Notes: a model not told the origin generated them from the sequence alone. A stretch of DNA of 64,000 nt from Winogradskyella luteola (GCF_019203985.1 NZ_JAGSPD010000001.1:368854-432853); one strand, 5' to 3'; numbered from the stretch's first letter, positions 28,251 through 38,892 are shown. Program-made: numbers and translations.

Positions 28251-28796
28251 TTATTGCGACTTATATTTATCCAACTTCACTAGTTCTTCCTCTATGAAGT
28301 TCTGCCAATACTTTTGGGCTTCAACATTTATAGAGTGTTTGGTCTGGGCATCGTAGCTTTTCTGCATCTTTTCTAAAGCCTCATTAATAGCCACATGGAT
28401 TTGGCTCATCTGTTTCTTAATGTTTTGATTAGCTACCAAACGTTCTAACTGTTGTTTAAACTTACGTACGTAGAGTTCTGTTATATCAAAATGCAACTGC
28501 TCGTGTGCTAATATATAATCGTCGGCTCTATCGTTTAAATACCAAGATTTATTAGGGTAAAAATGTGCCTCTACCGTAGTGGTGAAGTCTATAATTCTGC
28601 GACCAGATGTTTTTACAGAATATCCAAAGGTAATACCAGAAGCCGTTAAAGCTACAGCATCTGAATTTGGATTTGGACTTGCTTTAAAATCTTCCCAAGT
28701 TAATTTCCGCGATTCACTCCATGTCATACTTTCTTCATTGGAAGTTGATCCAACAAAAAGAAACAACAGTGAGATTATAACATGTTTTATTTGCAT
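28251..28796 (-). CDS. DUF922-family putative zinc protease
   Basis: A 181-residue protein with a signal peptide (HVIISLLFLFVGST). Its tryptophan-rich start LTWEDFKASPNPNSDAVA and the motif HEQLHFD (about residue 105) fit DUF922, whose HExxH-type helix suggests a metalloprotease. It is first seen directly after the OsmC gene on the same strand (stop and start adjacent), so probably co-transcribed. Substrate unknown. Confidence 0.82.
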   Translation of the reverse strand: MQIKHVIISLLFLFVGSTSNEESMTWSESRKLTWEDFKASPNPNSDAVALTASGITFGYSVKTSGRRIIDFTTTVEAHFYPNKSWYLNDRADDYILAHEQLHFDITELYVRKFKQQLERLVANQNIKKQMSQIHVAINEALEKMQKSYDAQTKHSINVEAQKYWQNFIEEELVKLDKYKSQ

Positions 28797-29198
28797 CTAT
28801 TGCCAGTTAAACGTGATACTCTTCTGAATATCTGGATGTAAACTGTAATGTACAGGACAAGTATTTGCGGTATGCTCTAAAATCTTTCGGGTTTTATTAT
28901 CAGTTTCAAACGGAAAATTAAGAAAAACTTCTATTTTAGAGATACGCCTTGGGTTACTTGCCATGGTTTTTGTAACCTCGGCTGTAGTACCAGACATATC
29001 AATATCCATGTCTTGTGCCTTAATTCCCATAACCGTTAGCATACAACTTGCCAATCCTGTAGCAACAGTATCTGTTGGAGAAAACGCTTCACCTTTCCCA
29101 TTATTGTCTGTTGGTGCATCCGTAATAAAAGAATTATTGGATTTTGCGTGAACATTTTCTGTTCTAAGATTGCCCAAATATGTGACTTTAGAGGTCAT
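28797..29198 (-). CDS. OsmC-family peroxiredoxin-like protein
   Basis: A 133-residue OsmC/Ohr-fold protein. The two catalytic cysteines sit in GLASCMLTVMGIKA (about residue 52) and NTCPVHYSLHPD (about residue 113). GKGEAFSPTDTVA before the first cysteine is typical. These proteins reduce organic hydroperoxides with thiols. In this organism the thiol could be bacillithiol, since bshC is close by (inference). It follows the LysM gene by 1 bp and precedes the DUF922 gene. Confidence 0.9.
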   Translation of the reverse strand: MTSKVTYLGNLRTENVHAKSNNSFITDAPTDNNGKGEAFSPTDTVATGLASCMLTVMGIKAQDMDIDMSGTTAEVTKTMASNPRRISKIEVFLNFPFETDNKTRKILEHTANTCPVHYSLHPDIQKSITFNWQ

Positions 29199-29199
29199 A

Positions 29200-31104
29200 T
29201 TAATTAGCTTCTACAATTCTTAAATTATCGAACTTAACAATATAGACAGCTTCGTTGGTATAACCACCGAATAACGATTTGTTGTATCTAAATTTGTTTT
29301 CGATGTATTCTGTCTCAATACTATCATTTGACGCTTCATATAGATTATCCTCAGTTGCCAAACGCAATAGAATATCTAGGGTGAGATCAAAGCCACGAGC
29401 TACATACTTACTTGGTGAAACACCAAACTCTTTTCTATAGGCCTTCACGAAGCCATTGGATTTCTCTTCATCAAAATCTTTATTTACGGATGGATAATGA
29501 AACTTAAGGTTAGATAAATTATTATTATCAACATCCTTGCCTTCAAATGCCTCGTTTATTTTTAGAGTTACCAAAACAATCTCTTTTCTATCTACAACCA
29601 AACCATTAAGCATACTAATTACACTAGATGCCATAGGCATACTATTGGTTTCTAAAAACACATAAGTTTTACCTTTCGGGAACATATTTTCTAATCGTAC
29701 AGGGTAGACAAAATATTCGTCCTTGCCAGTTTTCTTGTCTTTCTCCGAATATATCTGTGCAGCATTTGGAAACTCTTTTTTCAACATGTTGCTTACCTCA
29801 CGATGTGCTTGGTCAGCAATTATCACAACTTTAGTTTTTAAGCTATCTGCTTTTACAAAATCAATCATTGCTTTTTGCAACAATTTATTTTCAGGAATAG
29901 TTTGAAACACATTACCATAAACCTCTTTAGGCTTATTTAAAGCTGCAATTACGGGGACCCTATCTCGTTTTAAAGCATTTGCGACTCTATCAAAGCTTTT
30001 TTCTTCCATAGGACCGATAACGGCATCATAATCGGAAAAATCATTCTCATTTAAGAGCTCACTGGTTCTTGAAGCCTGATAGTGAGTATCAAAAACTTTT
30101 AAATCTGTTGAAATACCTAATTGTTTAGCAGAATCTAAAGCCATTCTAACTCCTATATGAAAATCTAAGACAATAGACAATAACTTATCTTTTTTTATCA
30201 TAGCCTTGGCTTCGGCAACAGAATCTGTATCAATTCTATTGAGGCGATATGGCATCATTAAAGCGATCTTCTTAGTCTCAAAGTTTTTTAAGCTAGTTTC
30301 TAATTTTGTAGTTTCTACATTAGACATATTTTCAGACGTATCAACTGAGGCAGGGATTTTTAAAACCATACCTACTTTTAATCCACCATCTTTCAATTCT
30401 GGGTTTAAGTCTTCGAGTTCCTCTTGAGTTAAACCGGTTTTTATTTTAAGCCTATAAAAACCTTCTTTTGGCAATACTTCATAGTAGTTGTACTCAGCTT
30501 CTATTGCCTTTTCTTCTTTATCTTGAATGTTGGGAACATTAAGCTCATCTCCCGGCTGAAGAGTTGGTTTCATATTAGGGTTTAAATCTTCCAACTCCGC
30601 TACAGTAATTCCAAATTTATAGGCAACCCTCCATTTACCTTCTTTGGGTAAGACCGTATATTTTCTAACCGTATTTCTTAGGGTTTGCTTAGAGACGAAA
30701 GTCTTGTATTTGGGGATACGGATTTTATCTCCCTTTTTTAAATTCTCTGAGTATAGAAAACGATTTGCTTTTTTTATATCATCTTCAGAGACATTGTATT
30801 TTTTTGATAAGCCGTAAAGTGTTTCTCTACGCTTTACTTTATGCTTTTTGTAACCTATTAACTCACGTGATTCTTCCTCAATAGGTTCATTCTTAATCTT
30901 AGAGTTTGGAATGATTAAAATCGTATTGGGCTGAAATTTTGTTTTGGCATCTGGGTTTAATGCAAAAATATCGAAGGGAGTTACCAAATATTTTTTGGCA
31001 ATACTCTCAATGGTTTCACCAGTTTTTACCTTATGCTCAATATAATTTTGAGCACTTAGACTTATCGTAAAAACAATTAATATAACGGTTACAAAATTCT
31101 TCAT
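29200..31104 (-). CDS. LysM-repeat protein with periplasmic ligand-binding-like domain
   Basis: About 634 residues. It has a signal peptide (FVTVILIVFTISLSAQ) and four LysM-type repeats in the first 250 residues (HKVKTGETIESIAKKY, HKVKRRETLYGLSKKY and two more divergent ones). A type I periplasmic-binding-protein-like domain follows (KKIALMMPYRLN ... DYDAVIGPMEEKSFD ... VARGFDLTLDILLRLA). The LysM part should bind peptidoglycan; the second domain may sense a ligand. The start is set at MKNFVTV, 63 bp inside the longest frame. It follows guaA on the same strand. Confidence 0.88.
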   Translation of the reverse strand: MKNFVTVILIVFTISLSAQNYIEHKVKTGETIESIAKKYLVTPFDIFALNPDAKTKFQPNTILIIPNSKIKNEPIEEESRELIGYKKHKVKRRETLYGLSKKYNVSEDDIKKANRFLYSENLKKGDKIRIPKYKTFVSKQTLRNTVRKYTVLPKEGKWRVAYKFGITVAELEDLNPNMKPTLQPGDELNVPNIQDKEEKAIEAEYNYYEVLPKEGFYRLKIKTGLTQEELEDLNPELKDGGLKVGMVLKIPASVDTSENMSNVETTKLETSLKNFETKKIALMMPYRLNRIDTDSVAEAKAMIKKDKLLSIVLDFHIGVRMALDSAKQLGISTDLKVFDTHYQASRTSELLNENDFSDYDAVIGPMEEKSFDRVANALKRDRVPVIAALNKPKEVYGNVFQTIPENKLLQKAMIDFVKADSLKTKVVIIADQAHREVSNMLKKEFPNAAQIYSEKDKKTGKDEYFVYPVRLENMFPKGKTYVFLETNSMPMASSVISMLNGLVVDRKEIVLVTLKINEAFEGKDVDNNNLSNLKFHYPSVNKDFDEEKSNGFVKAYRKEFGVSPSKYVARGFDLTLDILLRLATEDNLYEASNDSIETEYIENKFRYNKSLFGGYTNEAVYIVKFDNLRIVEAN

Positions 31105-31157
31105 GTATTCTATTTTACCTGTTTTAAGAAACAAATTAGGTTGACAAGTCACAAAAT

Positions 31158-32693
31158 CTATTCCCACTCAATCGTTGCTGGTGGTTTAGAGCTGATATCG
31201 TACACCACTCTGTTAACACCTTTTACTTTATTAATAATTTCATTCGAGGTTTTTTGTAAAAACTCATAAGGTAGATTTACCCAATCTGCTGTCATGCCAT
31301 CTGTACTTTCCACCGCTCTAAGCGCTACACATTTTTCGTATGTACGCTCATCTCCCATTACGCCTACACTGTTTACAGGTAATAACATGGCACCAGCCTG
31401 CCAAACCTTATCGTATAAATTCCAAGAACGAAGGTTATTTATAAAAATAGCATCTACTTCTTGTAATATACGTACTTTCTCCCGAGTTAGATCTCCAAGT
31501 ATTCTAATTGCCAAACCTGGTCCAGGAAATGGATGACGGCCTAAAAGCTGAGAATCCATATTCATAGAAGTACCAACACGTCTGACTTCATCTTTAAATA
31601 ATGTTTTCAAGGGTTCAACAACTTTAAGTTTCATAAAGTCTGGCAACCCTCCTACATTATGGTGACTTTTTATCGTAGCACTTGGTCCGCCCGTGGCAGA
31701 CACACTTTCTATAACGTCTGGATAAATAGTACCCTGTGCCAACCATTTTACATCTTTAATACGGTGTGCTTCATCATCAAAAACCTCAATGAACATACGA
31801 CCTATCGTTTTTCTTTTATCCTCAGGGTCGCTCTTTCCTGCTAAGGCATCCAAAAAACGTGCCGAAGCGTCTACACCTTTAACGTTTAATCCCATGCCTT
31901 CGTATTGATGTAGTACATCTTCGAACTCATTTTTTCGCAATAAGCCATTATTTACAAAGATACAATAGAGGTTTTTCCCTATTGCTTTATGCAATAGCAT
32001 CGCTGCTACAGAAGAATCTACACCGCCCGATAATCCTAGAACCACCTTATCATCCCCAAGCTTACTTTTTAATTCTTCAACCGTTTCATCAACAAAAGCA
32101 TTTGGTGTCCAATCTTGTTCTACTTTTGCGATTTTTACTAGAAAGTTTTGAAGCAATTGGTGCCCATCAGTTGTATGATAAACTTCTGGATGAAATTGAA
32201 TAGAGTATGTATCTTCGCCTTCAATTTTATAAGCTGCATTTTCAACATCTTCTGTACTGGCCAATAAAACTCCACCATTTGGTAATTTTTTAATTGTATC
32301 ACTATGGCTCATCCATACCTGACTGCCTTCATGGATATTCTCAAAGAAATCCTCATCAGCTTTAATAAAATCTAAGTTGGCTCTGCCATACTCACGGGTA
32401 TTAGATTCAGCCACTTCTCCTCCAGAAAAATGCGCTAAATATTGGGCACCATAACAAACTGCCAATAGAGGTTTTTCACCTCGAATTCCTGAAAGATCTG
32501 GATGAAGTACATCTTCTCCCCTTACGGAATTTGGGCTACCAGATAAGATTACCGCTTTAAAACTATCTGAATCTGTTGGGATTTTATTGAAAGGATGGAT
32601 TTCGCAATAAATATTTAATTCTCTTACACGTCTTGCTATAAGCTGTGTGTATTGCGATCCGAAATCTAAAATTAGGACTTTATTGTGTTGCAT
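31158..32693 (-). CDS. guaA: GMP synthase (glutamine-hydrolysing)
   Basis: GuaA converts XMP to GMP. The full-length protein (511 residues) has an N-terminal glutamine amidotransferase with nucleophile AVCYGAQ (about residue 78) and FHPEVYHT. An ATP pyrophosphatase domain follows with [11 protein letters not shown], then the dimerisation domain ending [11 protein letters not shown]. The start at MQHNKVLIL fits relatives; a second ATG lies 6 bp upstream. The LysM gene follows after about 50 bp. Confidence 0.98.
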   Translation of the reverse strand: MQHNKVLILDFGSQYTQLIARRVRELNIYCEIHPFNKIPTDSDSFKAVILSGSPNSVRGEDVLHPDLSGIRGEKPLLAVCYGAQYLAHFSGGEVAESNTREYGRANLDFIKADEDFFENIHEGSQVWMSHSDTIKKLPNGGVLLASTEDVENAAYKIEGEDTYSIQFHPEVYHTTDGHQLLQNFLVKIAKVEQDWTPNAFVDETVEELKSKLGDDKVVLGLSGGVDSSVAAMLLHKAIGKNLYCIFVNNGLLRKNEFEDVLHQYEGMGLNVKGVDASARFLDALAGKSDPEDKRKTIGRMFIEVFDDEAHRIKDVKWLAQGTIYPDVIESVSATGGPSATIKSHHNVGGLPDFMKLKVVEPLKTLFKDEVRRVGTSMNMDSQLLGRHPFPGPGLAIRILGDLTREKVRILQEVDAIFINNLRSWNLYDKVWQAGAMLLPVNSVGVMGDERTYEKCVALRAVESTDGMTADWVNLPYEFLQKTSNEIINKVKGVNRVVYDISSKPPATIEWE

Positions 32694-32778
32694 GTGCAAA
32701 AATACTAATTGATTTCAGATTTTAGATTGACGACTTTAGATTTTTTGAATAATTTTTAACAGTCTTTAAAATTAAAAT

Positions 32779-34380
32779 CTAAAACGTAATTATGGAAAAT
32801 TCTCCCTTTAAAGGTTCAAGAGATTTTATTAATTCTGGTATTAAACTGTTTCCATGCTCCAAATACAATTCTGAAAAATTAATATTTCTTTCCTGTAGAC
32901 TTTGGTTGGGAAACAACTGTTCTTGCAGCTCAGTACAGCGTTCTATCTGATCTTTCAGTTTACGTTTTTGTGCTTTAAGCAATCGCATTTCAAGATGTTT
33001 TAAGCCCTTTATCTGTTTAACCTCTTGGGCTCTTACGGCTCCAATAAATGATTTATCCGTTTGTTCAGCTAGTTGATGCAGATTTTTGAACTGTTGCTCT
33101 AAGTGTTGGATTTGCTCTGAAAAATCAATATCTATATTTGATATTTTTCGAACCTTTTTATTTATGAATGAATTTCTATCCAAGAATAAATCTTGATCGG
33201 AAATATTTAATTTCTCCAACTTTTCTGACTGCTTTTTTGTTTTTACCAACGCCGAGTTTCGCAACAATAGCATTGGGAATGTTACTCCTTGTGCTTCAAA
33301 ATTAGATTTTAACTGTAGCCAATAAATCATTTCCCCTCCACCACCAATGTAACAGAGATTTGGCAAAATAACTTCTTGATAAAGCGGTCTCATGATCACA
33401 TTTGGTGAAAAGCGTTCAGGAAACTCATTGAGATGCTTTAATAATTCGTCTTTGCCCCAACTAATATCAGTTCCTAAAACAGAATAGACCCCATCAATTT
33501 CAACGATACGTTCGCGCAAATCATCTTTTATATAAAATAGATTGATTTCTCTTGGATTAACTTGAATCTTAAGTCCTAAGTCCTCAAGTATTTTATTAGT
33601 TTCAGAGACGTGTTTAAAAGCAGTTTTTTCGAGCAACTCACGTTTTATCTGTGGAACAAATAAACGCTTTAAGTCAGTGTCATCTGCATCTAAAACTACT
33701 AGGCCATGTTCACCAAATAATGCATTGGCCAAATGGCGTGTAGCATCAGCCAGATTATCAGTATTCAAATATGCGCTCTTAAACCAGTCTTTTAATTGTT
33801 CCGCATGCTTACTTACTCCAAATTCGGCTGAAATCACTTCAAAAACCTTATCCAACCCATCGGTATCAAAACGTCCTACAGCACCCGTCTGATTAGAATT
33901 CCATCGGATTTTCTTTCCCTTAAAATTAAAATAATTGATTTCTTCAAAATCGTGATCTTCTGAAGCCATCCAATACACAGGTACAAAATTGTAATCCGGA
34001 TATATTTCCTTTAATTGCCTCGTTAAATTTATCGTCGATATAATCTTGTATAGAAAATATAATGGCCCGGTAAATAAATTGAGCTGATGACCCGTTGTAA
34101 TTGTAAATGTGTTTTTTAAAGCTAGACTTTCAATATGTTTTTGAGTCAATTCCGAAGTTTCCAAATTAGAATGCTGTTCTTTTAACACCTCTACTAAAAC
34201 TTTTTTACGGGATTCTGAAACAAGTTTAGAATGGAGCTTCTCGTCTATCTGAGCTTTAAAGTTTTCGAGAGTTGGAAACCGATTATAAAGTTGTTGTAAT
34301 TCTGATTTCTCATCGAGATAATCACATATGAAATCAGAAAAGTAGTTGGTATCTCTAAAGGAAAGACAGTCGGTTGGCAT
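32779..34380 (-). CDS. bshC: Bacillithiol biosynthesis cysteine-adding enzyme BshC
   Basis: BshC joins cysteine to glucosaminyl-malate in the last step of bacillithiol synthesis. The 533-residue protein shows TITTGHQLNLFTGPLYFLYKI near residue 95, YWMASEDHDFEEIN near 140 and the C-terminal GGGGEMIYWLQLK, all characteristic. A coiled-coil region follows (EQIQHLEQQFKNLHQLAEQ). Bacillithiol is the main low-molecular-weight thiol in many Bacteroidota. The gene is divergent from the M14 peptidase gene. Confidence 0.95.
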   Translation of the reverse strand: MPTDCLSFRDTNYFSDFICDYLDEKSELQQLYNRFPTLENFKAQIDEKLHSKLVSESRKKVLVEVLKEQHSNLETSELTQKHIESLALKNTFTITTGHQLNLFTGPLYFLYKIISTINLTRQLKEIYPDYNFVPVYWMASEDHDFEEINYFNFKGKKIRWNSNQTGAVGRFDTDGLDKVFEVISAEFGVSKHAEQLKDWFKSAYLNTDNLADATRHLANALFGEHGLVVLDADDTDLKRLFVPQIKRELLEKTAFKHVSETNKILEDLGLKIQVNPREINLFYIKDDLRERIVEIDGVYSVLGTDISWGKDELLKHLNEFPERFSPNVIMRPLYQEVILPNLCYIGGGGEMIYWLQLKSNFEAQGVTFPMLLLRNSALVKTKKQSEKLEKLNISDQDLFLDRNSFINKKVRKISNIDIDFSEQIQHLEQQFKNLHQLAEQTDKSFIGAVRAQEVKQIKGLKHLEMRLLKAQKRKLKDQIERCTELQEQLFPNQSLQERNINFSELYLEHGNSLIPELIKSLEPLKGEFSIITF

Positions 34381-34492
34381 AAAAAAATATTATAAAGGTA
34401 TAAATATACGGCAAGTGTTAAATTCTAATTGCTAATTTTTAGTTAATTCAAATAACAAGCATCATATTCTCAATATCCCTAACTATATTTAC

Positions 34493-34500
34493 TAGCTTTG
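34493..34500 (+). promoter_or_regulatory. Candidate flavobacterial -7 promoter element
   Basis: TAGCTTTG exactly matches TAnnTTTG and lies 20 bp before the start of the M14 peptidase gene. No good TTG is seen at the expected -33 spacing. Confidence 0.4.
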
Positions 34501-34520
34501 AAACAAAACCAACATAACAC

Positions 34521-36992
34521 ATGCGCAATTTTTTCCTTATTCTTTTTATTGCTACATCGGTCATTTCTGCACAAAATATTCAATCTCCAAGTGAGTTTTT
34601 AGGCTATGATATTGGCACACAATTTAGTCGCCACCATCAGGTAGTAGATTATTTTAAAGCTGTTGCTGCTGCCGCTCCAAATCAAGTAAAGCTAGAGCAA
34701 TATGGCTCAAGTTATGAAAGACGGCCTTTGTATTTGACCTACGTTTCTAGCAAAGCAAATATAAAAAACCTAGAGACCATTAGAGAAAATAACCTAAAGA
34801 ACACAGGACTACTCAGCGGTATTCCGAGTGCCACAAATGTTGCTATTGTTTGGTTGAGCTACAATGTGCATGGTAACGAGGCATCTAGTACAGAAGCTGC
34901 AATGCTAACACTCTATAAACTTTTAACTGAGCGCAAAGATTTATTAGAGAACACGGTTGTTATCATTGATCCATGTCTTAATCCTGATGGAAGGGATCGC
35001 TATGTGAATTGGTACAACGAGACGGCCAGCCAACCTTACGACATTGACAAACAAGCTAGTGAACATAATGAGCCTTGGCCTAGTGGACGACCTAATCATT
35101 ACCTCTTTGATTTAAATAGGGATTGGGCTTGGGCAACGCAAATAGAAAGTGAATTGAGATTGTATGCTTATAACAAATGGATGCCACATATTCATGTAGA
35201 TTTTCATGAACAAGGTCCCAATGAACCTTATTATTTTGCACCAGCCGCAGAACCATTCCATGAAATTATAAGTGATTGGCAGCGCAATTTTCAGATACAA
35301 ATCGGTAAAAATCATGCAAAATATTTTGATGCTGAAGGTTGGTTGTTCTTTACCAGAGAGCGTTTCGATTTATTCTACCCAAGTTATGGAGATACCTATC
35401 CAACTTATATGGGAGCTATTGGTATGACCTACGAACAAGGAGGTCACGGCATGGCAGGACTTGGTATTTTAAATGATGAAGGACATGTTTTAACCTTAGT
35501 GGAACGACTGACGCATCATACAACCACAGGGCTATCCACTGTTGAAATTGCTTCTAAAAATGCAAAACAATTGAATACCGAATTTGCAAAATTCTTTGAC
35601 AATTCAAACTTAAAATATAAGAGCTATGTTCTAAAAGGTAATACGGACAAGTTAAATAGTTTAAAAAAATTACTCAACAAACACGAAATTACTTTTGAAA
35701 ATGCAAATGGCTCAAAAGTAACGGGTTATAATTATGCCACAGGTCAGCAAGGCAGTATGACTATTGATGCAAATGCTATAGTGGTACACACCAATCAGCC
35801 AAAAGGTAAGATGGTAAAAGTTCTGTTTGAACCCAATGCCAAACTATCCGATTCACTAACTTACGATATTACAGCTTGGTCAGCACCTTATGCTTATGGC
35901 TTAGATGCTATTGCAAGTACAACCAAAGTGAGCAGTAGCAAATTGGCAGAACGAAATGCATTACAAATTTTAAAAGATGCTTATGGCTACGTTAGCAAAT
36001 GGAATTCTATGGATAATGCCCAGTTTTTGGCAGATTTGTTGAAAAACAATTTCAAAGTTAGATTTACTGAAAAACCATTTAGTTCTAACAATTCAAGTTT
36101 TGAACGTGGCTCATTAATTATTACAAAAGGAGATAATAAGCATATTAAAAACTTTATAGACGTTTTGAATAAAATTGCGCAAGAGCATGAACAAACTTTA
36201 ACGCAAATCAATTCTGGTTTTTCTCAAACTACTCCAGACATAGGTTCACCTGACATAAAACTTATTAATAACCAAAAAGTTGCTGTGCTTTCTGGTAAAG
36301 GCACTTCATCGTTGAGTTACGGTGCTATTTGGCACTTTTTTGAGCAACAATTACACTATCCTTTAACTTCGATAAACACAGATAATTTTGGTCGAACCAA
36401 CCTAAGTAAGTATAACGTATTGATTATGCCCAGTGGTTATTATGACAATGTCTTAGATGATACTAATATGAAAAAATTGAAAGATTGGGTACTTTCTGGC
36501 GGAAAAGTTATTGCCATAGACGGTGCGCTTAGAAGCTTTGCTGGTAAGGATGGTTTTAGTTTAAACTATAAAGAATCAGATAATGATGAAGGTGATGACA
36601 ATTTAACTCCTTATGCAGATCGCGAACGTGAGTACACCAACAAACTTATCACCGGTGCTATTTTTAAAACCAATGTAGATCGTACACACCCTATGGGTTT
36701 TGGTTATGGCGACAACTACTTTTCTTTAAAACTGGGAAGCTCTGCCTATAATCTTTTAGATGAAGGTTACAATATCGCTTACTTAAACGATGCAAAAGTT
36801 TATTCAGGTTTTGCCGGTAAAGATGCACTAAAGAATTTAGACAAAACCTTGGTATTTGGTGAAGAACGCATGGGCAGCGGAAGCTATATATACATGGCAG
36901 ATAATCCACTTTTTAGGAGCTTTTGGGAAAACGGAAAACTATTCATGGTTAACTCTATTTTCTTTGTAAACAATAATGCTTATGAGTTGTAA
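34521..36992 (+). CDS. Secreted M14-family zinc carboxypeptidase-like protein
   Basis: An 823-residue protein with a signal peptide (FFLILFIATSVISAQ). The M14 zinc ligands are in NVHGNEASSTE (H-x-x-E, about residue 116) and HIHVDFHEQGP (His about 225), with the catalytic glutamate in MTYEQGGHG (about 312). The C-terminal half (from about 580) is a glutamine-amidotransferase-like Rossmann domain (KVAVLSGKGTSS, NVLIMPSGYYDN). This two-part layout is common in Bacteroidota. It likely degrades extracellular peptides. Confidence 0.92.
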   Translation: MRNFFLILFIATSVISAQNIQSPSEFLGYDIGTQFSRHHQVVDYFKAVAAAAPNQVKLEQYGSSYERRPLYLTYVSSKANIKNLETIRENNLKNTGLLSGIPSATNVAIVWLSYNVHGNEASSTEAAMLTLYKLLTERKDLLENTVVIIDPCLNPDGRDRYVNWYNETASQPYDIDKQASEHNEPWPSGRPNHYLFDLNRDWAWATQIESELRLYAYNKWMPHIHVDFHEQGPNEPYYFAPAAEPFHEIISDWQRNFQIQIGKNHAKYFDAEGWLFFTRERFDLFYPSYGDTYPTYMGAIGMTYEQGGHGMAGLGILNDEGHVLTLVERLTHHTTTGLSTVEIASKNAKQLNTEFAKFFDNSNLKYKSYVLKGNTDKLNSLKKLLNKHEITFENANGSKVTGYNYATGQQGSMTIDANAIVVHTNQPKGKMVKVLFEPNAKLSDSLTYDITAWSAPYAYGLDAIASTTKVSSSKLAERNALQILKDAYGYVSKWNSMDNAQFLADLLKNNFKVRFTEKPFSSNNSSFERGSLIITKGDNKHIKNFIDVLNKIAQEHEQTLTQINSGFSQTTPDIGSPDIKLINNQKVAVLSGKGTSSLSYGAIWHFFEQQLHYPLTSINTDNFGRTNLSKYNVLIMPSGYYDNVLDDTNMKKLKDWVLSGGKVIAIDGALRSFAGKDGFSLNYKESDNDEGDDNLTPYADREREYTNKLITGAIFKTNVDRTHPMGFGYGDNYFSLKLGSSAYNLLDEGYNIAYLNDAKVYSGFAGKDALKNLDKTLVFGEERMGSGSYIYMADNPLFRSFWENGKLFMVNSIFFVNNNAYEL

Positions 36993-37047
36993 TTATAATC
37001 CATTATTTACAGACAACTTATCATTTTGTCTAGTTGAATTAGAACTA

Positions 37048-38127
37048 CTATTTCTTTACAAACTTTTTTACCACACTTCTATTTTCATTTTGAACCGATA
37101 GCATATACACACCAGCTTTTAGATTAGAAATGTCAATTCGTTCAGTTTTAGAATCGGTATTTAGCTCAAAAACATTTTGACCTAAAAGATTTGATATTCT
37201 AATATTCGTAAAATTAATGTTTGCCGTAAGGTTTAAATCATCTGTTGCAGGATTAGGATGTATGCTAAAACTTAAAAGTGTGTCCTCCTCTACACTTAAA
37301 GGTGTTAAATTAACTCTACTTAGATATTGAGAACTTTCTGTGTTAAAATTTGTAAATGCATTAGTTGTGGTATTTACAGTGTAAAGACCAGAACCACCTG
37401 ATGCTAATAAGTTACCATTATCTAATTCTATAATTCCTCTTAGGCTAACGCCTATATCTAAATAGTAGTCTTGATTACCAGAGGGTATATTAAATTCATA
37501 GACACCTCGTGGTGCACTAAAAGCAGCGACATAAATTGAAACATCGGTTTCATTGTATTGAATTTGTTGTGGAAAATCGACTGTAGTTGTAATAACACTT
37601 AAACTATTACCACTATAATCAAACCGCTCTATTGAATCGGTATTGATAAAGCCTATAATAGCTTCGGTACCCGTATCAACAACATCAAAAGGACTATTAG
37701 TTGTAGAAAAATTACCTAATAGATTTCCTGCAGTATCAAACCGGATAATTGCATTACCAGGTGCACCATTATTTGTACCTGCATTACAAACCCAAACTTC
37801 ACCATTGACTGAGGCTAATCCTCTAACATTATCAAGACCTACCGAACTATCGATTGTACTTATATAACTTCCTGTTAAGTCAAATCTATCTATTCTATCT
37901 TCAATTTGATCTGTTATCCAAAGCTCATTACTAACCTGTAAAATATCCTTTGGTGTACCTGCACCAAAAGCTGTTAAATCTATAAAGTCATTATCAATTA
38001 ACGAACCATCATTAGGGTCTAAAAGTATAACCACATCTCTACTACTTTGCGCTACAGCTATACGTTCTTGTGAGAATGAAAAAGTAAAGTATAATAAGAA
38101 AACGCTTAACGTGTAAAATTTTGTCAT
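37048..38127 (-). CDS. Secreted beta-propeller protein with T9SS sorting domain
   Basis: A 359-residue protein with a signal peptide (FYTLSVFLLYFTFSFSQ). Repeated short strands resemble NHL/YVTN-type beta-propeller blades (DVVILLDPNDGSLI, LWITDQIEDRIDRFDLTG, EVWVCNAGTNNG). A type A T9SS C-terminal domain begins at SIHPNPATDDLN and ends RSVVKKFVKK. It is probably a surface or secreted binding protein. It is convergent with the M14 gene; the downstream neighbour region is decayed. Confidence 0.87.
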   Translation of the reverse strand: MTKFYTLSVFLLYFTFSFSQERIAVAQSSRDVVILLDPNDGSLIDNDFIDLTAFGAGTPKDILQVSNELWITDQIEDRIDRFDLTGSYISTIDSSVGLDNVRGLASVNGEVWVCNAGTNNGAPGNAIIRFDTAGNLLGNFSTTNSPFDVVDTGTEAIIGFINTDSIERFDYSGNSLSVITTTVDFPQQIQYNETDVSIYVAAFSAPRGVYEFNIPSGNQDYYLDIGVSLRGIIELDNGNLLASGGSGLYTVNTTTNAFTNFNTESSQYLSRVNLTPLSVEEDTLLSFSIHPNPATDDLNLTANINFTNIRISNLLGQNVFELNTDSKTERIDISNLKAGVYMLSVQNENRSVVKKFVKK

Positions 38128-38262
38128 ATTAATTATATTTAAAGATGGTTAACTTCTTAAAGCTATTAAATCTAAGCAAATAAATGTCTTCCACAAAAAT
38201 AAAATCTAGCTAAAACATTTTTTATATTTTACTATCTTAAGAACACGCAAATTTATAGTACT

Positions 38263-38340
38263 ATGAAACTAGGAGTATTCTCAGTAAGCTTAGTAGTAAA
38301 AGACATGAAAGCTTAAAAGGTGTTTTTATGAAAATTTAGC
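38263..38340 (+). pseudogene. Fragment of a VOC (glyoxalase/bleomycin-resistance) family gene, 5' end
   Basis: The ATG at 38263 reads MKLGVFSVSLVVKDMKA and then a stop. In the +1 frame the next codons give CFYENL, matching the VOC start pattern (SLxVKDxxASxxFYENLGF). A frameshift has therefore broken the gene right after the first strand. The last 20 residues of a VOC protein appear to survive at the end of the next pseudogene (38809-38877). Confidence 0.6.
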
Positions 38341-38390
38341 CCTTTCCTTTTTTGCTTGTGATTTAAAACATAATTACCTCATCATGAAAA

Positions 38391-38498
38391 ATGAAAGATT
38401 ACGTTTTAGTTGCCGAATCACTTTGGAAGAACAAAAAATTAATGGCCAGCTATTTTGGGAAAAGCTTCACTTACGTTAATGCAATGACACCAAAATAG
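38391..38498 (+). other. Short orphan reading frame in the decayed region
   Basis: An open frame of 35 codons (MKDYVLVAESLWKNKK ... YVNAMTPK). The family is not recognised. It may be a remnant of another dead gene or a chance frame. The rest of 38128-38660 shows no intact gene. Confidence 0.3.
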
Positions 38499-38669
38499 CT
38501 TTGGAATTGTAGTTTAAAAAACAAAAATCCAAATCATCGCAGATATGAATATATAGAGTGATAATAATGCTATTTGTAGTCTATTATGCTTTATTGGATT
38601 TCTCATAGATGGAATTGGGTTTAATTATAAGACACAGATTTGTGGGAATAGTCACATAAAATATTTATT

Positions 38670-38877
38670 ATGGAAAAAGCATTATATATCATGATTAACA
38701 ATATGCCTGAAAAAAACCGGTAAGTCACTAGAAGAATAAAAGAAAATATTAAAATCGAAAGCTTTTGCCAAACACTCAGAGCATGTTAACTTTTTAAAGA
38801 AAGAATATAGTAATAGAGATTTTGAGATTGAAGATATTGATGGCTATATCTTATGTTTTGGACACCCAATAGATTAA
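38670..38877 (+). pseudogene. Decayed DUF4287-type gene fused to a VOC 3' remnant
   Basis: From 38670 the frame reads MEKALYIMINNMPEK. Removing one A from the run near 38711 restores TGKSLEE, then a TAA where relatives have TGG (Trp), then KKILKSKAFAKHSEHVNFLKKEYS. This is the pattern of DUF4287 proteins (MPEKTGKSLEEW). After EYS the sequence switches to NRDFEIEDIDGYILCFGHPID and a stop, which looks like the C-terminus of a VOC-family protein. A frameshift, a nonsense change and an apparent deletion junction are all visible. Confidence 0.65.
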
Positions 38878-38892
38878 AGGTTAAGCAAATGA

